Source: Haloarcula regularis (GTDB lineage Archaea > Halobacteriota > Halobacteria > Halobacteriales > Haloarculaceae). Taken from it: DNA of 64,000 nucleotides. The notes beneath the pieces are model-generated. The model made no database searches. It was not told the DNA's origin and saw nothing but the letters and a program-made list of their open reading frames with translations. Below are positions 34,415-44,301 of this stretch, piece after piece. Made by a program: the position numbers and the translations under genes. The DNA is taken from the NCBI RefSeq assembly GCF_029338315.1, contig NZ_CP119794.1:372001-436000 (forward strand). The letters are read 5' to 3'. Within the stretch, counting starts at the first letter, position 1. Every line of letters starts with the position of its first letter.

Positions 34415-36396
34415 ATGTCACAGCACTCCAACGAGTCCGAGATTCGCGACCCGAACGACGTCATCGACGAGTACGAACAGACCTTAGACGAGGTGCTGGC
34501 CGAAGTCGACGCGCCAGAACCGGACGACGACGGCGTCTCGCTCGACCTGCCGGGCCTCAGCCTGAACCGTCGTGACTTCATGAAAGCCGGCGCGGCCGTC
34601 GGCGCGATGGGCGCCGCGGCCGGGTGTTCCGGCCTCTCGAACGGCAGCGGGAGCCCCGGTGGGTCCCAGTCCGACGGGGGGTCCGCCGCGGACCACCTGG
34701 TCGCACCCGGCGAACACGACGAGTACTACGGGTTCTGGTCCGGGGGCCACTCCGGCGAGCTGCGCATCGTCGGCATCCCGTCGATGCGCGAACTGACCCG
34801 CATCCCCGTGTTCAATACGGACTGTGCGAGCGGGTACGGCTACACCGATCGCAGCACGGAGATGCTCGAAGACGCCGGCGACTACACCTGGGGCGACAAC
34901 CACCACCCGAACCTCTCGGAGACGGACGGCGACTACGACGGCGAGTATCTCTTCGTCAACGACAAGGCCAACGGCCGCATCGCCCGTGTCAACCTGACGT
35001 ACTTCGAGACGGACGCCATCACCGACGTCCCGAACATGCAGGCCATCCACGGCTGTACGGTGCTCTCGCCGGACACCAAGTACGTGCTTGGCAACGGCGA
35101 GTTCCGCGCGCCGCTGCCCAACGACGGCACGGACGCCGCCAACCCCGACGAGTACACGTCCCTGCTCGTCGCGGTGGACCCCGAGTCCATGCAGGCCCAG
35201 TGGCAGGTCAAGGTCGACGGCAACCTCGACATCAACGACACCGGGAAGGAAGGCCGGTGGGTCATCGCCTCCTGTTACAACAGCGAGGAGGCGACCGCCA
35301 TCCAGGGCATGACCAAGGACGACCGGGACAACGTCAAGGCCTTCGACGTGCCGGCCATCGAGCAGGCCGTCGAGAACGGCAACTACGAGGAGGTCAACGG
35401 CGTGCCCGTCGTCGACGGCACGCAAGAGAGCCCGCTCAACCAGGGCGACCGTCCCATCGTGAAGTACGTCCCGACGCCCAAGAGCCCCCACTGTGTCGAG
35501 GTCGGACCCAACGGCGACTACGCCTTCATCGCCGGCAAGCTCTCGCCGACGGTGACGATGCTCGACATCAACAAGCTCGCCGACTCCAGCGACCCCGAGG
35601 AGGTCGTCGCCGGACGGCCGCGAGTCGGGCTCGGGCCGCTGCACACGACCTTCGACGGCAACGGCCACGCCTACACGTCCCTGTTCATCGACTCCCAGGT
35701 CGCCAAGTGGGACATCCAGCAGGCGGTAGAGGCCGAGACCGGGTCCGAGGACCCGATCATCGAGAAGCAGGACGTCCACTACAACCCCGGACACATCCAG
35801 GCCCTGGAGGCGATGACCACCGACCCCGACGGCGAGTGGCTCGTCTGCCTGAACAAGCTCTCGAAGGACCGCTTCCTGCCGGTCGGCCCCATCATGCCCG
35901 ACAACGACCAGCTCATCCACATCGGCGACGGGGAGTCCTCGATGGAACTGGTCGCGGACCACCCGGCGTATCCCGAGCCCCACGACTGCGTGTTCGCCCA
36001 CAGGGACAAGATCGACGCCAAGAAGGTCTACGACCCGGCGGACTACGAGGAGACCTACATCGAGGAGGCCGACTCCGGCGTCGAGCGCACCGGCGAGAAC
36101 AGCGTCGAGGTCAAGATGACCACGAAGCGCTCCGAGTTCGGCCTGCCGGACTTCACCGTGCAGCAGGGCGACGAGGTGACGCTGAAGACGACCAACATCG
36201 AGAGCGTCCAGGACATCATCCACGGCGTCGCCATCCCCGAACACGACATCAACTACGCGGTGGCACCGCAGGACACCCAGCACGTCACCTTCACCGCCGA
36301 CGACCCCGGCGTGTACTGGATCTACTGTACGTACTTCTGCAGTGCCCTGCACCTGGAGATGCGCAGCCGGATGATCGTCGAACCGGCGGAGACTAG
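34415..36396 (+). CDS. nosZ: Nitrous-oxide reductase (stop codon lost as read)
   Basis: Reduces N2O to N2 outside the membrane. An acidic ~45-residue N-terminus precedes the Tat motif NRRDFMKAG and a lipobox-like AAGC. The seven-bladed propeller carries the CuZ histidines (GGHSGELRIVG, DNHHPN, HGCTV, KSPHCVEV, HTTFDGNGH, and others). The C-terminal CuA site is Cys638, Cys642, His646 and Met649 in CTYFCSALHLEM. As read, the frame has no stop and runs into the next gene; one missing G near 36391 would end it at TAG 36394-36396 (about 660 aa). Confidence 0.93.
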
Positions 36397-36424
36397 TCAC
36401 AACGCCCACCGGAGGTGCCCAGTC

Positions 36425-37201
36425 ATGCAACGACCCACCCTCGACGACTTCGGCGAGGTCAGGCGGGGCCTGCCCGTGCTAGCGGCGGTGCTGTTCGTGG
36501 TAGCCCTCGCCTTCCCGATGTGGGAGATTAGCGTCAAGGCGGTGCAGTACCCCGACACCATCCTGCACCTCCAGCTGTACGCCTACCCGCACCTGAGCGG
36601 GGACTTCACCGAGATGGCGCGGCTGAACCACTACATCGGGTTCTACTACCCGGATCCGGTGTTCATCGAGCCCAACTACCCGGTAGAGGAACGAGCCATC
36701 GACGTCCCCGAGTGGTCGCTGGGGCCGGTCGCGTTCGTCGCCGTCTCGCTGCTGACGGTCTTCGTCGCCATCGCACCGACCACGGAGAAGCTCAAGCGGG
36801 GGCTGACCTACCAGTTCGCCGGCACCGTGACGGTCTTTACCGTCATGGTCGCCGACATCCAGTACCGCCTCTGGCAGGCCGGCCACACCCTCGACCCGGA
36901 CGCGCCCGTGATGGGCGTCAGCGGCTTCACCCCGCCGCTGTGGGGCCGCTACGAGGTGGCGAACATCACCAGCGTCTCCCGGTTCGGCCTCGGCGCGTAC
37001 ATGGCGATGACCGCCGTCGGGATGCTCGCCGTGGCGTTCTACTACCGGAACGCAGACGTGCGCTTCGGCGAGCTCCCCGGTCGGGTTCGTGACGGCTTCT
37101 CGCGGCTGCCGGCGGCAGTCGGACGAGGGACCGACGAGCGAACCGAGCAACCGAGCGAGTCAGCGCCACCCCGCGTCGACGCCGAGCGCGAGGACCACTG
37201 A
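36425..37201 (+). CDS. Multi-TM membrane protein of the nos operon
   Basis: 258 aa. An independent start is supported by GGAGGTG 7 nt upstream of the ATG. Hydrophobic segments near residues 17-38, 105-125, 135-155 and 195-215 make about four TMs. It is found here between nosZ and nosD; comparable membrane proteins occur at this place in clade II nos clusters and are suspected to help electron transfer or maturation. No heme or iron-sulfur motif is visible. As read, it is in frame with nosZ. Confidence 0.72.
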   Translation: MQRPTLDDFGEVRRGLPVLAAVLFVVALAFPMWEISVKAVQYPDTILHLQLYAYPHLSGDFTEMARLNHYIGFYYPDPVFIEPNYPVEERAIDVPEWSLGPVAFVAVSLLTVFVAIAPTTEKLKRGLTYQFAGTVTVFTVMVADIQYRLWQAGHTLDPDAPVMGVSGFTPPLWGRYEVANITSVSRFGLGAYMAMTAVGMLAVAFYYRNADVRFGELPGRVRDGFSRLPAAVGRGTDERTEQPSESAPPRVDAEREDH

Positions 37202-37203
37202 CC

Positions 37204-38586
37204 ATGTTCGAGACCCACCGCGCGGAACGCGCGTTCGCCGTCGCGACGGCCACCGTGCTCGTCCTGTCGGTTGTCGCGGCGGCCGCCGTCGCCGGCCAGG
37301 ACCGACCCGACGGCGACCTAGTGTTCGACCCCGACGTCCCCGAGACCGACGGGTTCAGCGCCCCGGCCGCCGACGGCACGGCGACCGTCGCCGGGGAGTC
37401 CTACGATAGTCTCCAGCGAGCCGTCGACGTGGCCGAACCGGGCCAGACGGTCCGTGTCGACGGGCGCTTCGACGAGACGGTCACCGTCCGAACTGCGAAC
37501 CTGACCATCGTCGGCGGGGAGCCGGGGTCGGCCCTGCTCCACGGTGACGGCGAGGGCGACGTGCTCACCGTCGATGCCCCCGGCGTCACCGTCAGCGACC
37601 TGTGGGTCCGCAACAGCGGCTACAGCACCGCCGAGAACGACGCGGCGGTCCTGGTCAACGCCAGCCACGTCACGGTACGGGACAGCCGCATCACCGACAT
37701 GACGTTCGGCGTCTGGCTGAACGGCGTCAGCGACGCCCGCGTCGTGAACAATACCATCGTCGGCCGCGAGGAGATCACCCGACTGACCGACCGTGGCAAC
37801 GGCATCCAGATCTGGAAGACCGAGGACTCCATCATCCGGAACAACGCCATCACGACCGTCCGCGACGGCCTCTACTACAACTGGGCCAAGGACGTGGTAG
37901 CCAGCAACAACACGCTGTGGGACCTCCGGTACGGGGTCCACTACATGTACTCCGACGACTGCCACCTCTACAACAACACCGCGTTCGACAACGACGTCGG
38001 GTACGCGCTGATGGTCTCGAAGCACCTGGTCATCCGGGACAACGTCGCGGTCAACAACACCGGCCAGTCGGGCCACGGCCTGCTGGTCAAGAGCATCGAC
38101 GACACGGAGATCAGCGGCAACCACCTGGTCGGCAACGACAACGGCCTGTTCGTCTACAACTCCGTGAGCAACGAGATCACCAGCAACCTGGTCGTCGGCA
38201 ACGACGTCGGCGTCCACATCGCGGCCGGCAGCAAAGACGAGACGGTGGTCAACAACAGTTTCGTCCGGAACGACCGGGCGGTGCTGGCCGTGATGAGCGA
38301 GCAGGTCACCTGGAACGAGAGCGTCGGGAACTACTGGTCCGGCGCGAACCCGACCGACCTGGACGACGACGGCGTCGGCGAGACGCGTTACCAGCCCGCC
38401 GGGGCCGTCCAGCAGTTGACCGCTGAGACGCCGGCCGCGCGGGTGTTCGCGAGCAGCCCGGCGTTCGACGCCGTCCGTCTCGCACAGTCCGCCGTGCCGG
38501 TCATCGAGTCACCCGGCGTGGTCGACGCCCGCCCGCTGACCGAACCGCCCCACGACAACTGGAGGACCTACTATGAACGCGATTGA
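37204..38586 (+). CDS. nosD: NosD, CASH-domain copper-site maturation protein
   Basis: 460 aa. Sec-type signal segment (VATATVLVLSVVAAAAVAG) then a beta-helix of CASH repeats (DSRITDMTFGVWLNGVS, NNTIVGREEITRL, NNTAFDNDVGYALMVSKHL, and so on). NosD acts outside the cell with NosFY in assembling the CuZ cluster of NosZ. Starts 2 nt after the preceding stop; its end overlaps nosF by 14 nt. Confidence 0.9.
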   Translation: MFETHRAERAFAVATATVLVLSVVAAAAVAGQDRPDGDLVFDPDVPETDGFSAPAADGTATVAGESYDSLQRAVDVAEPGQTVRVDGRFDETVTVRTANLTIVGGEPGSALLHGDGEGDVLTVDAPGVTVSDLWVRNSGYSTAENDAAVLVNASHVTVRDSRITDMTFGVWLNGVSDARVVNNTIVGREEITRLTDRGNGIQIWKTEDSIIRNNAITTVRDGLYYNWAKDVVASNNTLWDLRYGVHYMYSDDCHLYNNTAFDNDVGYALMVSKHLVIRDNVAVNNTGQSGHGLLVKSIDDTEISGNHLVGNDNGLFVYNSVSNEITSNLVVGNDVGVHIAAGSKDETVVNNSFVRNDRAVLAVMSEQVTWNESVGNYWSGANPTDLDDDGVGETRYQPAGAVQQLTAETPAARVFASSPAFDAVRLAQSAVPVIESPGVVDARPLTEPPHDNWRTYYERD

Positions 38587-39553
38587 CATCGAGGACGTGA
38601 CGAAGCGATACGGCGACGTGCAGGCCCTCGACGGGCTCAGCCTGTCCGTCGAGCGAGGGACGACCCTGGGCGTGTTCGGGACCAACGGCGCCGGAAAGAC
38701 CACGCTGTTCAAGCTGCTCGTCGGCCTGAACCGGCCCGACGACGGGACCGTCCGCGTCGCGGGTCTAGATCCGGCCGACGGACCGGCGGTCCGCGAGCGG
38801 GTGCGCTACCTTCCCGAGCACGCGGGCTTCCCGCCGAACCTTACCGGCCGGGAGATACTCCGCTTCCACACTCGGATGCGGTCGGTGCCCGCCGAAAAGC
38901 GGGCCCACCACGTCGAGCGCATCCTGCACACCATCGGGCTGGCCGAGGCGGCCGACCGTCCCGTCAGCGGCTACTCCAACGGGATGAACCGCCGGCTCGG
39001 CCTGGGGACGGCACTCGTCGGCGACCCGTCGGTGCTCGTCCTCGACGAACCGACCGCCGGCCTCGACCCAGAGGGCATCCAGGCGTTCCACGACATCGTC
39101 GAGTCGCTGGCGGCCGAGACCGAGGTGACCATCGTCTTCTCCTCGCACGCGCTGAGCGAGATCGAGCAGCTCTGTGACGAGGCCGTCGTCGTCGCCGACG
39201 GCAGGGTCGCGATGCAGGGGCCGGTCGAGGTGCTCCGGCGGGCGACCGGCGACGAGGTCACGGTCCGCCTCACGCTGGCCGACGCCGACGAGGCCCAGGC
39301 GGCCACGGCGACGCTTCGCGACGAGGCGAGCGCCGGGAGCGTCTCCCGGACCGGCCCGCGTCTCGAGGTGACCTGCCGGCCTGATAGCGCGTACGACCTG
39401 CTGACGATAGTCCAACAGCGCCACGCAGTCGACCGGTTCGAGGTTCGCGAACCCGGCCTGGAGGCCGCCTTCCACGAGGCCGTCGGGACGGCGTCTACTA
39501 CTTCCGGGCCGGACGCCAGTCCCGGCGACGCCGCCGGAGGTGAGACGGCATGA
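38573..39553 (+). CDS. nosF: NosF, ABC transporter ATPase
   Basis: 326 aa. Walker A GTNGAGKTTLFKL near residue 35-47, an ABC signature variant YSNGMNRRLGLG, Walker B VLVLDEPTAGLDPEG and the H-loop SSHAL. Drives NosY in CuZ cluster maturation, probably exporting a sulfur species. A GGAGG site precedes its ATG inside nosD; its TGA overlaps the nosY ATG. Confidence 0.92.
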   Translation: MNAIDIEDVTKRYGDVQALDGLSLSVERGTTLGVFGTNGAGKTTLFKLLVGLNRPDDGTVRVAGLDPADGPAVRERVRYLPEHAGFPPNLTGREILRFHTRMRSVPAEKRAHHVERILHTIGLAEAADRPVSGYSNGMNRRLGLGTALVGDPSVLVLDEPTAGLDPEGIQAFHDIVESLAAETEVTIVFSSHALSEIEQLCDEAVVVADGRVAMQGPVEVLRRATGDEVTVRLTLADADEAQAATATLRDEASAGSVSRTGPRLEVTCRPDSAYDLLTIVQQRHAVDRFEVREPGLEAAFHEAVGTASTTSGPDASPGDAAGGETA

Positions 39554-40473
39554 ATCCCGAGGAACGCGGCGACGGAGAACATCCCGGGGCCACCGCGGTA
39601 GAGCCAGACGGCGGGTTCGCCGCTGCGGGCGCCACCAACGAGTTGCGCGCCGACGGGGGTGCCCTCCGGCTGCCCGACTGGCCGGTGCTCACCGTCGCCG
39701 CCCGCGAGTATCGCCTCGCGGTGCGGAGTCGGTGGGCGCTGGGCGTCGTCCTCCTGTTCGGTCTGTTCAGCGCCGCCGTCGTCCAGTTCGGGGCCACGTC
39801 CGTCGGCCCCGGCCGGTTCGACGCCGTCGTGGCGACGCTCGCGGAACTCGGCGTCTACCTGGTCCCGCTGGCCGCGCTCGCGTTCGGGTACGACACTATC
39901 GTCGGGGCCGACGAGCAGGGGTCGCTCGAGCTCCTGCTGTCGCTCCCGGTGTCGCAGGGCCGGGTCGTCGCGGGCGCGTACCTCGGCCGGGCGGCCGTGC
40001 TGGGCGGCGCGATGCTGCTCGGGTTCGTCCCCGGCGCGCTGCTGACCGTCCGGTACCTGGGGCTGGGGAGCCTCGGCACGTACGTCGCTGTCGTCCTGAC
40101 GGCGGTACTGATGGCGTGTGCGGTGCTCGCCGTCGCCGTCCTCGTCTCGACGCTCGTCGCGGAGAAGGCCCACGCGCTGGGCGTCGCGCTGGCGCTGTGG
40201 CTCTGGATGGCGCTCCTCCACGACCTGGTGGCGCTGGGCGTGGTCGCCACGCTCGACGCCGGCGGGACAGCGGTCGCAGCGGCGGTCCTGCTCAACCCCG
40301 TCGACTGCTTCCGGGTCCTCGCGCTCTCGCAGGTCGACGTCGTCGCGGGCGGCTTCGGCGCCGTCATGGCCCAGGCCGGCCTCTCGGTGCCCGTCGTCGG
40401 CGCGGCGCTGCTCGCTTGGACCGTCGCGCCGATAGCCCTGGCGAGCCGGGCCATCTACCGGCGGCGACTCTGA
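39550..40473 (+). CDS. nosY: NosY, ABC-2 type permease
   Basis: 307 aa with six TM segments after a ~50-residue soluble N-terminus (e.g. WALGVVLLFGLFSAAVVQF, DALVATLAELGVYLVPLAAL-type segments, MLLGFVPGALLTVRYLG). Pairs with NosF. GGAGGTGA Shine-Dalgarno and an ATGA overlap with nosF. The last gene of the operon; no nosL is seen within the window. Confidence 0.88.
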   Translation: MNPEERGDGEHPGATAVEPDGGFAAAGATNELRADGGALRLPDWPVLTVAAREYRLAVRSRWALGVVLLFGLFSAAVVQFGATSVGPGRFDAVVATLAELGVYLVPLAALAFGYDTIVGADEQGSLELLLSLPVSQGRVVAGAYLGRAAVLGGAMLLGFVPGALLTVRYLGLGSLGTYVAVVLTAVLMACAVLAVAVLVSTLVAEKAHALGVALALWLWMALLHDLVALGVVATLDAGGTAVAAAVLLNPVDCFRVLALSQVDVVAGGFGAVMAQAGLSVPVVGAALLAWTVAPIALASRAIYRRRL

Positions 40474-40483
40474 CCGCCTGTGG

Positions 40484-41101
40484 TCAGCGGTCCGTCTCTG
40501 CGGTCCGCTGGAGACCGACGAAGAAGGCCGGCGTCGACCCCCACCGACGTTCAAAGCGTGTTTCGTAGGCGAAGACGAGGTCCCAGCCGGCGCCGAACCG
40601 CCGGTCGAGTTCTGCCGGTCCGATGCCGTAGGCGGGCCGGTCGGGTCCCGCGGCGTCGCCGAGGACACAGTAGAGGCCACCGGGTCGGAGCACGGCTTCG
40701 AGCGCCGCGACGAACCGGTCACGCTCGCGGTCGCCGAGGACGTGGTACATCGCCGAGTCGAGGACCGTCCGGAACGAGAGGCCCACGGTGCGCAGTCGCG
40801 GGAGGTCCAGCGCGTCCATCACGAGGAACTGTGCGGGTATCCGTCGCCAGCGCGCCTTCTCCCTCGCCTGGCGGACGGCCAGTGTCGAGAGGTCGATGCC
40901 GAGCACGTCGTGGCCCCGGCGCGCGAGAAACAGCGCGAGTTCGCCGGTGCCACAGCCGACGTCGAGGACCGGGTCCCGGACCAGCCCCTGCTCTTCCAGG
41001 TAGACGAACGGCCGCTGTGGACGGCCGATGTCCCAGTTGGGGACGCCCGTGTAGGCCGCGTCGTAGACGTGCCGGAGCGGACACTCCCGGCTGGTGACCA
41101 T
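40484..41101 (-). CDS. Class I SAM-dependent methyltransferase
   Basis: 205 aa. Motif I VLDVGCGTGELALFL, acidic-loop GIDLSTLAV and motif LVMDALDLP. The substrate is not evident; small-molecule (thiopurine or tellurite-type) methyltransferases have a similar layout. Convergent with nosY, 10 nt apart. Confidence 0.85.
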   Translation of the reverse strand: MVTSRECPLRHVYDAAYTGVPNWDIGRPQRPFVYLEEQGLVRDPVLDVGCGTGELALFLARRGHDVLGIDLSTLAVRQAREKARWRRIPAQFLVMDALDLPRLRTVGLSFRTVLDSAMYHVLGDRERDRFVAALEAVLRPGGLYCVLGDAAGPDRPAYGIGPAELDRRFGAGWDLVFAYETRFERRWGSTPAFFVGLQRTAETDR

Positions 41102-41149
41102 GTCCGTGCTAGTGTCGGTACCGTGATAACTGTGGGCCCCGACGGCGTC

Positions 41150-42046
41150 TCAGACCGACTGGAGCGCCGTCTCCTCGGGCTGCTCGAACAGTCGCGCGAC
41201 CCGCTCGGTGGTCGGCGTGCGCTCGTGTTCGTTCTCCAGCAGCACCGTCTCGCTGGGGAACAGGCGCTCGCCCAGTTCCAGGCCGTGGTCCCGTGCCGTC
41301 GACCCAGAGACGGTGAGGTAGACGCCCAGGCCCGTCTCCGCGATGTCTGCCTCCTCCTCGCGCCCACCGTCCGGATAGGTGAACGAGACGTCATCGAGGG
41401 CTTCCGTCCCGATGACGGCCTCGACGAGTCGCTCGTAGCGGGGCGAGATACACAGGTCGCCCGCGTACGCCGAGACGAACGCCCGGTCGAGGGCGCAGTC
41501 CTGCGAGTCGACGACCTCCGGCGTCGCGAGCAGCGTGTGATACACCGTATCCCCCAGGCCGGTGACGACGCGCACGTCTGTGTCAAGCGGGTCGATGCGG
41601 TCGTTGATCTCGGCGATGCTGGTCAGGGGATCAGCACGCAGCTGGACGACCTCCTCGAGGACGAGATCGGCGCTGTCGAAACCCAGCGCGAACTCGTGGG
41701 TCCGCAGCGCCCGAAACGGTTCCTCGCGGCCGACCAGTTGCACGTCGCCGTGGTCGGTCGGGACGGTGACGCTGTCGAAGACGACCCGACGGGGCATCCC
41801 GTCCCGGTCGTCCCGGAGCAGCGTGAACTCCGGTTCGGTCGGGTCCTCGAGCGAGGAGTAGTCGGCGAGTCGCTGGTAGACGTGCTCGTCGGCGGTCTGG
41901 CGGCCCTTGGTGACGGCTTTCTCGTACTGAAGGGTGGAGATGATGTCGTCGGCCAGCTCGGTCGTCCCGGTCCGAGTGGCGAGCCGTTCGAGCACGGCTT
42001 CGAGGGGGCGTCCCTTCCGCGGGACGGCCACTCTGGTCGTCGTCAT
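41150..42046 (-). CDS. HisG-like (ATP phosphoribosyltransferase-like) protein
   Basis: 298 aa from the ATG at 42046 (TTTRVAVPRKGRPLEAVLERL). The N-terminus matches the RIAVPNKGR start of HisG. The rest lacks the usual phosphate-binding signature (E-x-A-P-x-x-G-T-A-D), so it is probably a divergent relative with a type-II periplasmic-binding fold rather than a true histidine enzyme. Upstream in-frame codons are rejected as Arg-rich. Confidence 0.55.
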   Translation of the reverse strand: MTTTRVAVPRKGRPLEAVLERLATRTGTTELADDIISTLQYEKAVTKGRQTADEHVYQRLADYSSLEDPTEPEFTLLRDDRDGMPRRVVFDSVTVPTDHGDVQLVGREEPFRALRTHEFALGFDSADLVLEEVVQLRADPLTSIAEINDRIDPLDTDVRVVTGLGDTVYHTLLATPEVVDSQDCALDRAFVSAYAGDLCISPRYERLVEAVIGTEALDDVSFTYPDGGREEEADIAETGLGVYLTVSGSTARDHGLELGERLFPSETVLLENEHERTPTTERVARLFEQPEETALQSV

Positions 42047-42087
42047 TGTCGGGAGGAGAGCGGGCGGCGGTAAAACGAGTTCGGTTG

Positions 42088-43284
42088 CTAGTTGCCGCCG
42101 ATGACCGAGGAGAGCTGCTCGCGCCACTCGTTGAGGTCTTCGATGTCCGACTCGAGATCCGAGAGCCGGTCGTCGATTTCTCCGTCACCGAGTTCGTCGC
42201 GGACTGCCTCGACGTCGGCCTCCACTGACTCGACCCAGTCCCGCAGGTCGTCCAGCGACGCCTCGACGTCGTCGACCTCGTGGCCCAGTTCCGAGACCTC
42301 GCCGGAGACGTCCTCGACCTCGTTCGAGGCCTGTTCGGCCGTCGACGTGGCCGCCTCGATGTCGGCCTCGTAGGCATCCAGTTCGGCCTCGAAGGCGTCG
42401 AGGCGCTCGCTGAACTCCTCGATGAGCTCCTCGCCGGTCCCGTGTTCGTCGAGGAACTCCTCGAGAGCGTCGGTGTACGCGCGCAGATCCGCGATGTCGG
42501 ACTGGATGCGGTTGATGCGGGCAGTGTTCGCGCCGCTCCCGCCCTCGTCGTCGGAGACGGCCTCGAGCGCCCGTTTGAGCATCTCGACGTCCGCCTCGGA
42601 GACCTCGTTGTTGCGGATCTCGGCGGCCATCGCCGCGACGACGCTGCCGTTCGCGAGAGTGGCCGCCGGAGTCTGGGCTTCGGCCTCGGCTGCTTCGACG
42701 TCGTCGCCCTCGGCCTCGGCGTCGTCCTCTGCCGCCTCGATGTCGTCCTCGGGGACCGCGCGCCCGGCGCTGGGGTCTTTCAGGTCGAGCGTCTCGACGT
42801 CCTCGGTTTCCTCGTGTCCCTCGTCGTCCTCCAGTCCCGGCATGCTGTCGGCCTCCCCGGAGATGACGTCCTTGATGGCGTCGTCGGTGCTGCCGACGAT
42901 ATCGTCCTCGTCGCCCTCGAACGGTGGGTCGACACCCTCGATGACGGGCTCGGTGAGGAACTTCTCGATGTCGTCGGTGCCTGTCGCCCGGATGCCGTAG
43001 ACCGTCGTGTACTCGGATTCGGGTTCCAGTTCACGCTCGAAGGTGATCTGGTCGTCCGTGATGTCCCAGTACTCGCTGCCGTACTCTGGGTGAAAGCCCA
43101 GGTCCTCGACGGCGACGTCGTCCGGGACGCTGTCGACGAGTCGAAGGGTGACGGCCTCGGTCCGCTGCGATACGACGTTGAATGCGATAGCAGGCACGGG
43201 GAAATCGTCCTCCTCGAACCGCTTCGTGACGGTCACGCCGTCGGCGGAAGCGGTGACTGTCTCGTAGGCCTGTGAGTCGCTCAT
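42088..43284 (-). CDS. Acidic coiled-coil protein
   Basis: 398 aa, highly acidic. The N-terminal ~110 residues are beta-rich (an immunoglobulin-like stretch with TVTKRFEEDDFPVPAIAFNV). An Asp/Glu-rich linker (~130-200) follows, then a long coiled coil (~250-395) with heptads such as EEFSERLDAFEAELDAYEAD. TATCTTTAAGAG at 26-36 nt supports the ATG at 43284. Function unknown; a structural or chromosome-associated role is only a guess. Confidence 0.7.
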   Translation of the reverse strand: MSDSQAYETVTASADGVTVTKRFEEDDFPVPAIAFNVVSQRTEAVTLRLVDSVPDDVAVEDLGFHPEYGSEYWDITDDQITFERELEPESEYTTVYGIRATGTDDIEKFLTEPVIEGVDPPFEGDEDDIVGSTDDAIKDVISGEADSMPGLEDDEGHEETEDVETLDLKDPSAGRAVPEDDIEAAEDDAEAEGDDVEAAEAEAQTPAATLANGSVVAAMAAEIRNNEVSEADVEMLKRALEAVSDDEGGSGANTARINRIQSDIADLRAYTDALEEFLDEHGTGEELIEEFSERLDAFEAELDAYEADIEAATSTAEQASNEVEDVSGEVSELGHEVDDVEASLDDLRDWVESVEADVEAVRDELGDGEIDDRLSDLESDIEDLNEWREQLSSVIGGN

Positions 43285-43365
43285 GTATCCTATTGCGTCA
43301 GTCAACGCTCTTAAAGATACGTGCCAGTTCTCGGGACTGGGTCCGGGAACGTCGTGTAAATTAGA

Positions 43366-44196
43366 CTATAGGTCGACGCGGTCGCCGATCTCGACGACCT
43401 CCAGCGAGCGGGGGTACTCGAAGCTGTTCGCGTGGTTGTGCAGCACGGTCGGCTCTGTCGTCATCCCTTTCCACATGTCCCAGTGGGTCGGCACGAGGGC
43501 GTCGAGCTGAAGTTCGTTGGCCGCCTCGATTATCATGTTCTCGTCGTTGTACCACCGCGTTCGCGTGGGTTCGCCGGTCTCGCTGTCGGCTATCATGCCG
43601 ACGGTCCCGAACGCGAGCGCACCGAGGTCGATGTCGTAGGCCTCGCCGACCGACTCGAACTCGCCGGGTCGGGCGTCGCCGCCGTGGAAGAAGGTCCCCG
43701 CCTCGTGTTCGAAGACGAGCGACACCGGGTGGTCAGCGTCGGGGTCGTTGGCCGGTTCGACGTGGACCGTCAGGTCGCCGAGTTCGATGGCGTCGCCCTC
43801 GGTGACCTCGTGGAGCTGGTCGTCGGTGACCGCCCAGTTGTCGAGCCACGCCTCCTCGCGGATGACCTCGTGGCCGCTGTCCGTCGTGTAGTAGTCGGCG
43901 TTCGTCCCGGCGAGGATGGGCGCCTGGGACGGGCCGTGGACGTGGTCGGTGTGCTCGTGGGTGCCCAGGACCGCGTCGGCCTCGACGACGTCCTCGGGGT
44001 TGAACGGCACCGGAATCATCCGGACGGTCCGCGGCGGGTCGCCGATGCCCAGGTACGGGTCGACGAACGCCGTCGTCCCGCCGCTGGATTTCACGGCGAA
44101 GCCGTTACAGCCCAGGAACCAGACGGCGAGGCCGTCGGGGTCAGCGTCTTCGATAGCGCGCGGGAGCCAGTCGTCCCAGTCGGAGTCTACGGGCAT
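43366..44196 (-). CDS. MBL-fold metallo-hydrolase (UlaG-like)
   Basis: 276 aa. The Zn motif HxHxDH appears as GTHEHTDHVHG near residue 80, with FFHGGDARPG and VPTHWDMW supplying the later ligands; FVDPYLGI resembles the UlaG (L-ascorbate-6-phosphate lactonase) subgroup. Substrate not evident. Confidence 0.85.
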   Translation of the reverse strand: MPVDSDWDDWLPRAIEDADPDGLAVWFLGCNGFAVKSSGGTTAFVDPYLGIGDPPRTVRMIPVPFNPEDVVEADAVLGTHEHTDHVHGPSQAPILAGTNADYYTTDSGHEVIREEAWLDNWAVTDDQLHEVTEGDAIELGDLTVHVEPANDPDADHPVSLVFEHEAGTFFHGGDARPGEFESVGEAYDIDLGALAFGTVGMIADSETGEPTRTRWYNDENMIIEAANELQLDALVPTHWDMWKGMTTEPTVLHNHANSFEYPRSLEVVEIGDRVDL

Positions 44197-44301
44197 ATCC
44201 TGGACTGCTCGCGGCGCGGGTTAAGTCGTTACGGACCACCGGCGGGGCCGTCCCCGAGTAGGCATCAGAAATGGGTCCTGAAAGCCTCGCGTACCCGCCG
44301 C

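Noticed and set aside
34484..36430. 648-codon open frame antisense to nosZ
   Set aside because: Composition (Val/Asp/Gly/His low complexity) and position show it is the complement of nosZ codons.
38971..40722. 583-codon minus-strand frame opposite nosF-nosY
   Set aside because: Arg/Asp/Ala-rich antisense shadow with no domain; nosF and nosY are certain.
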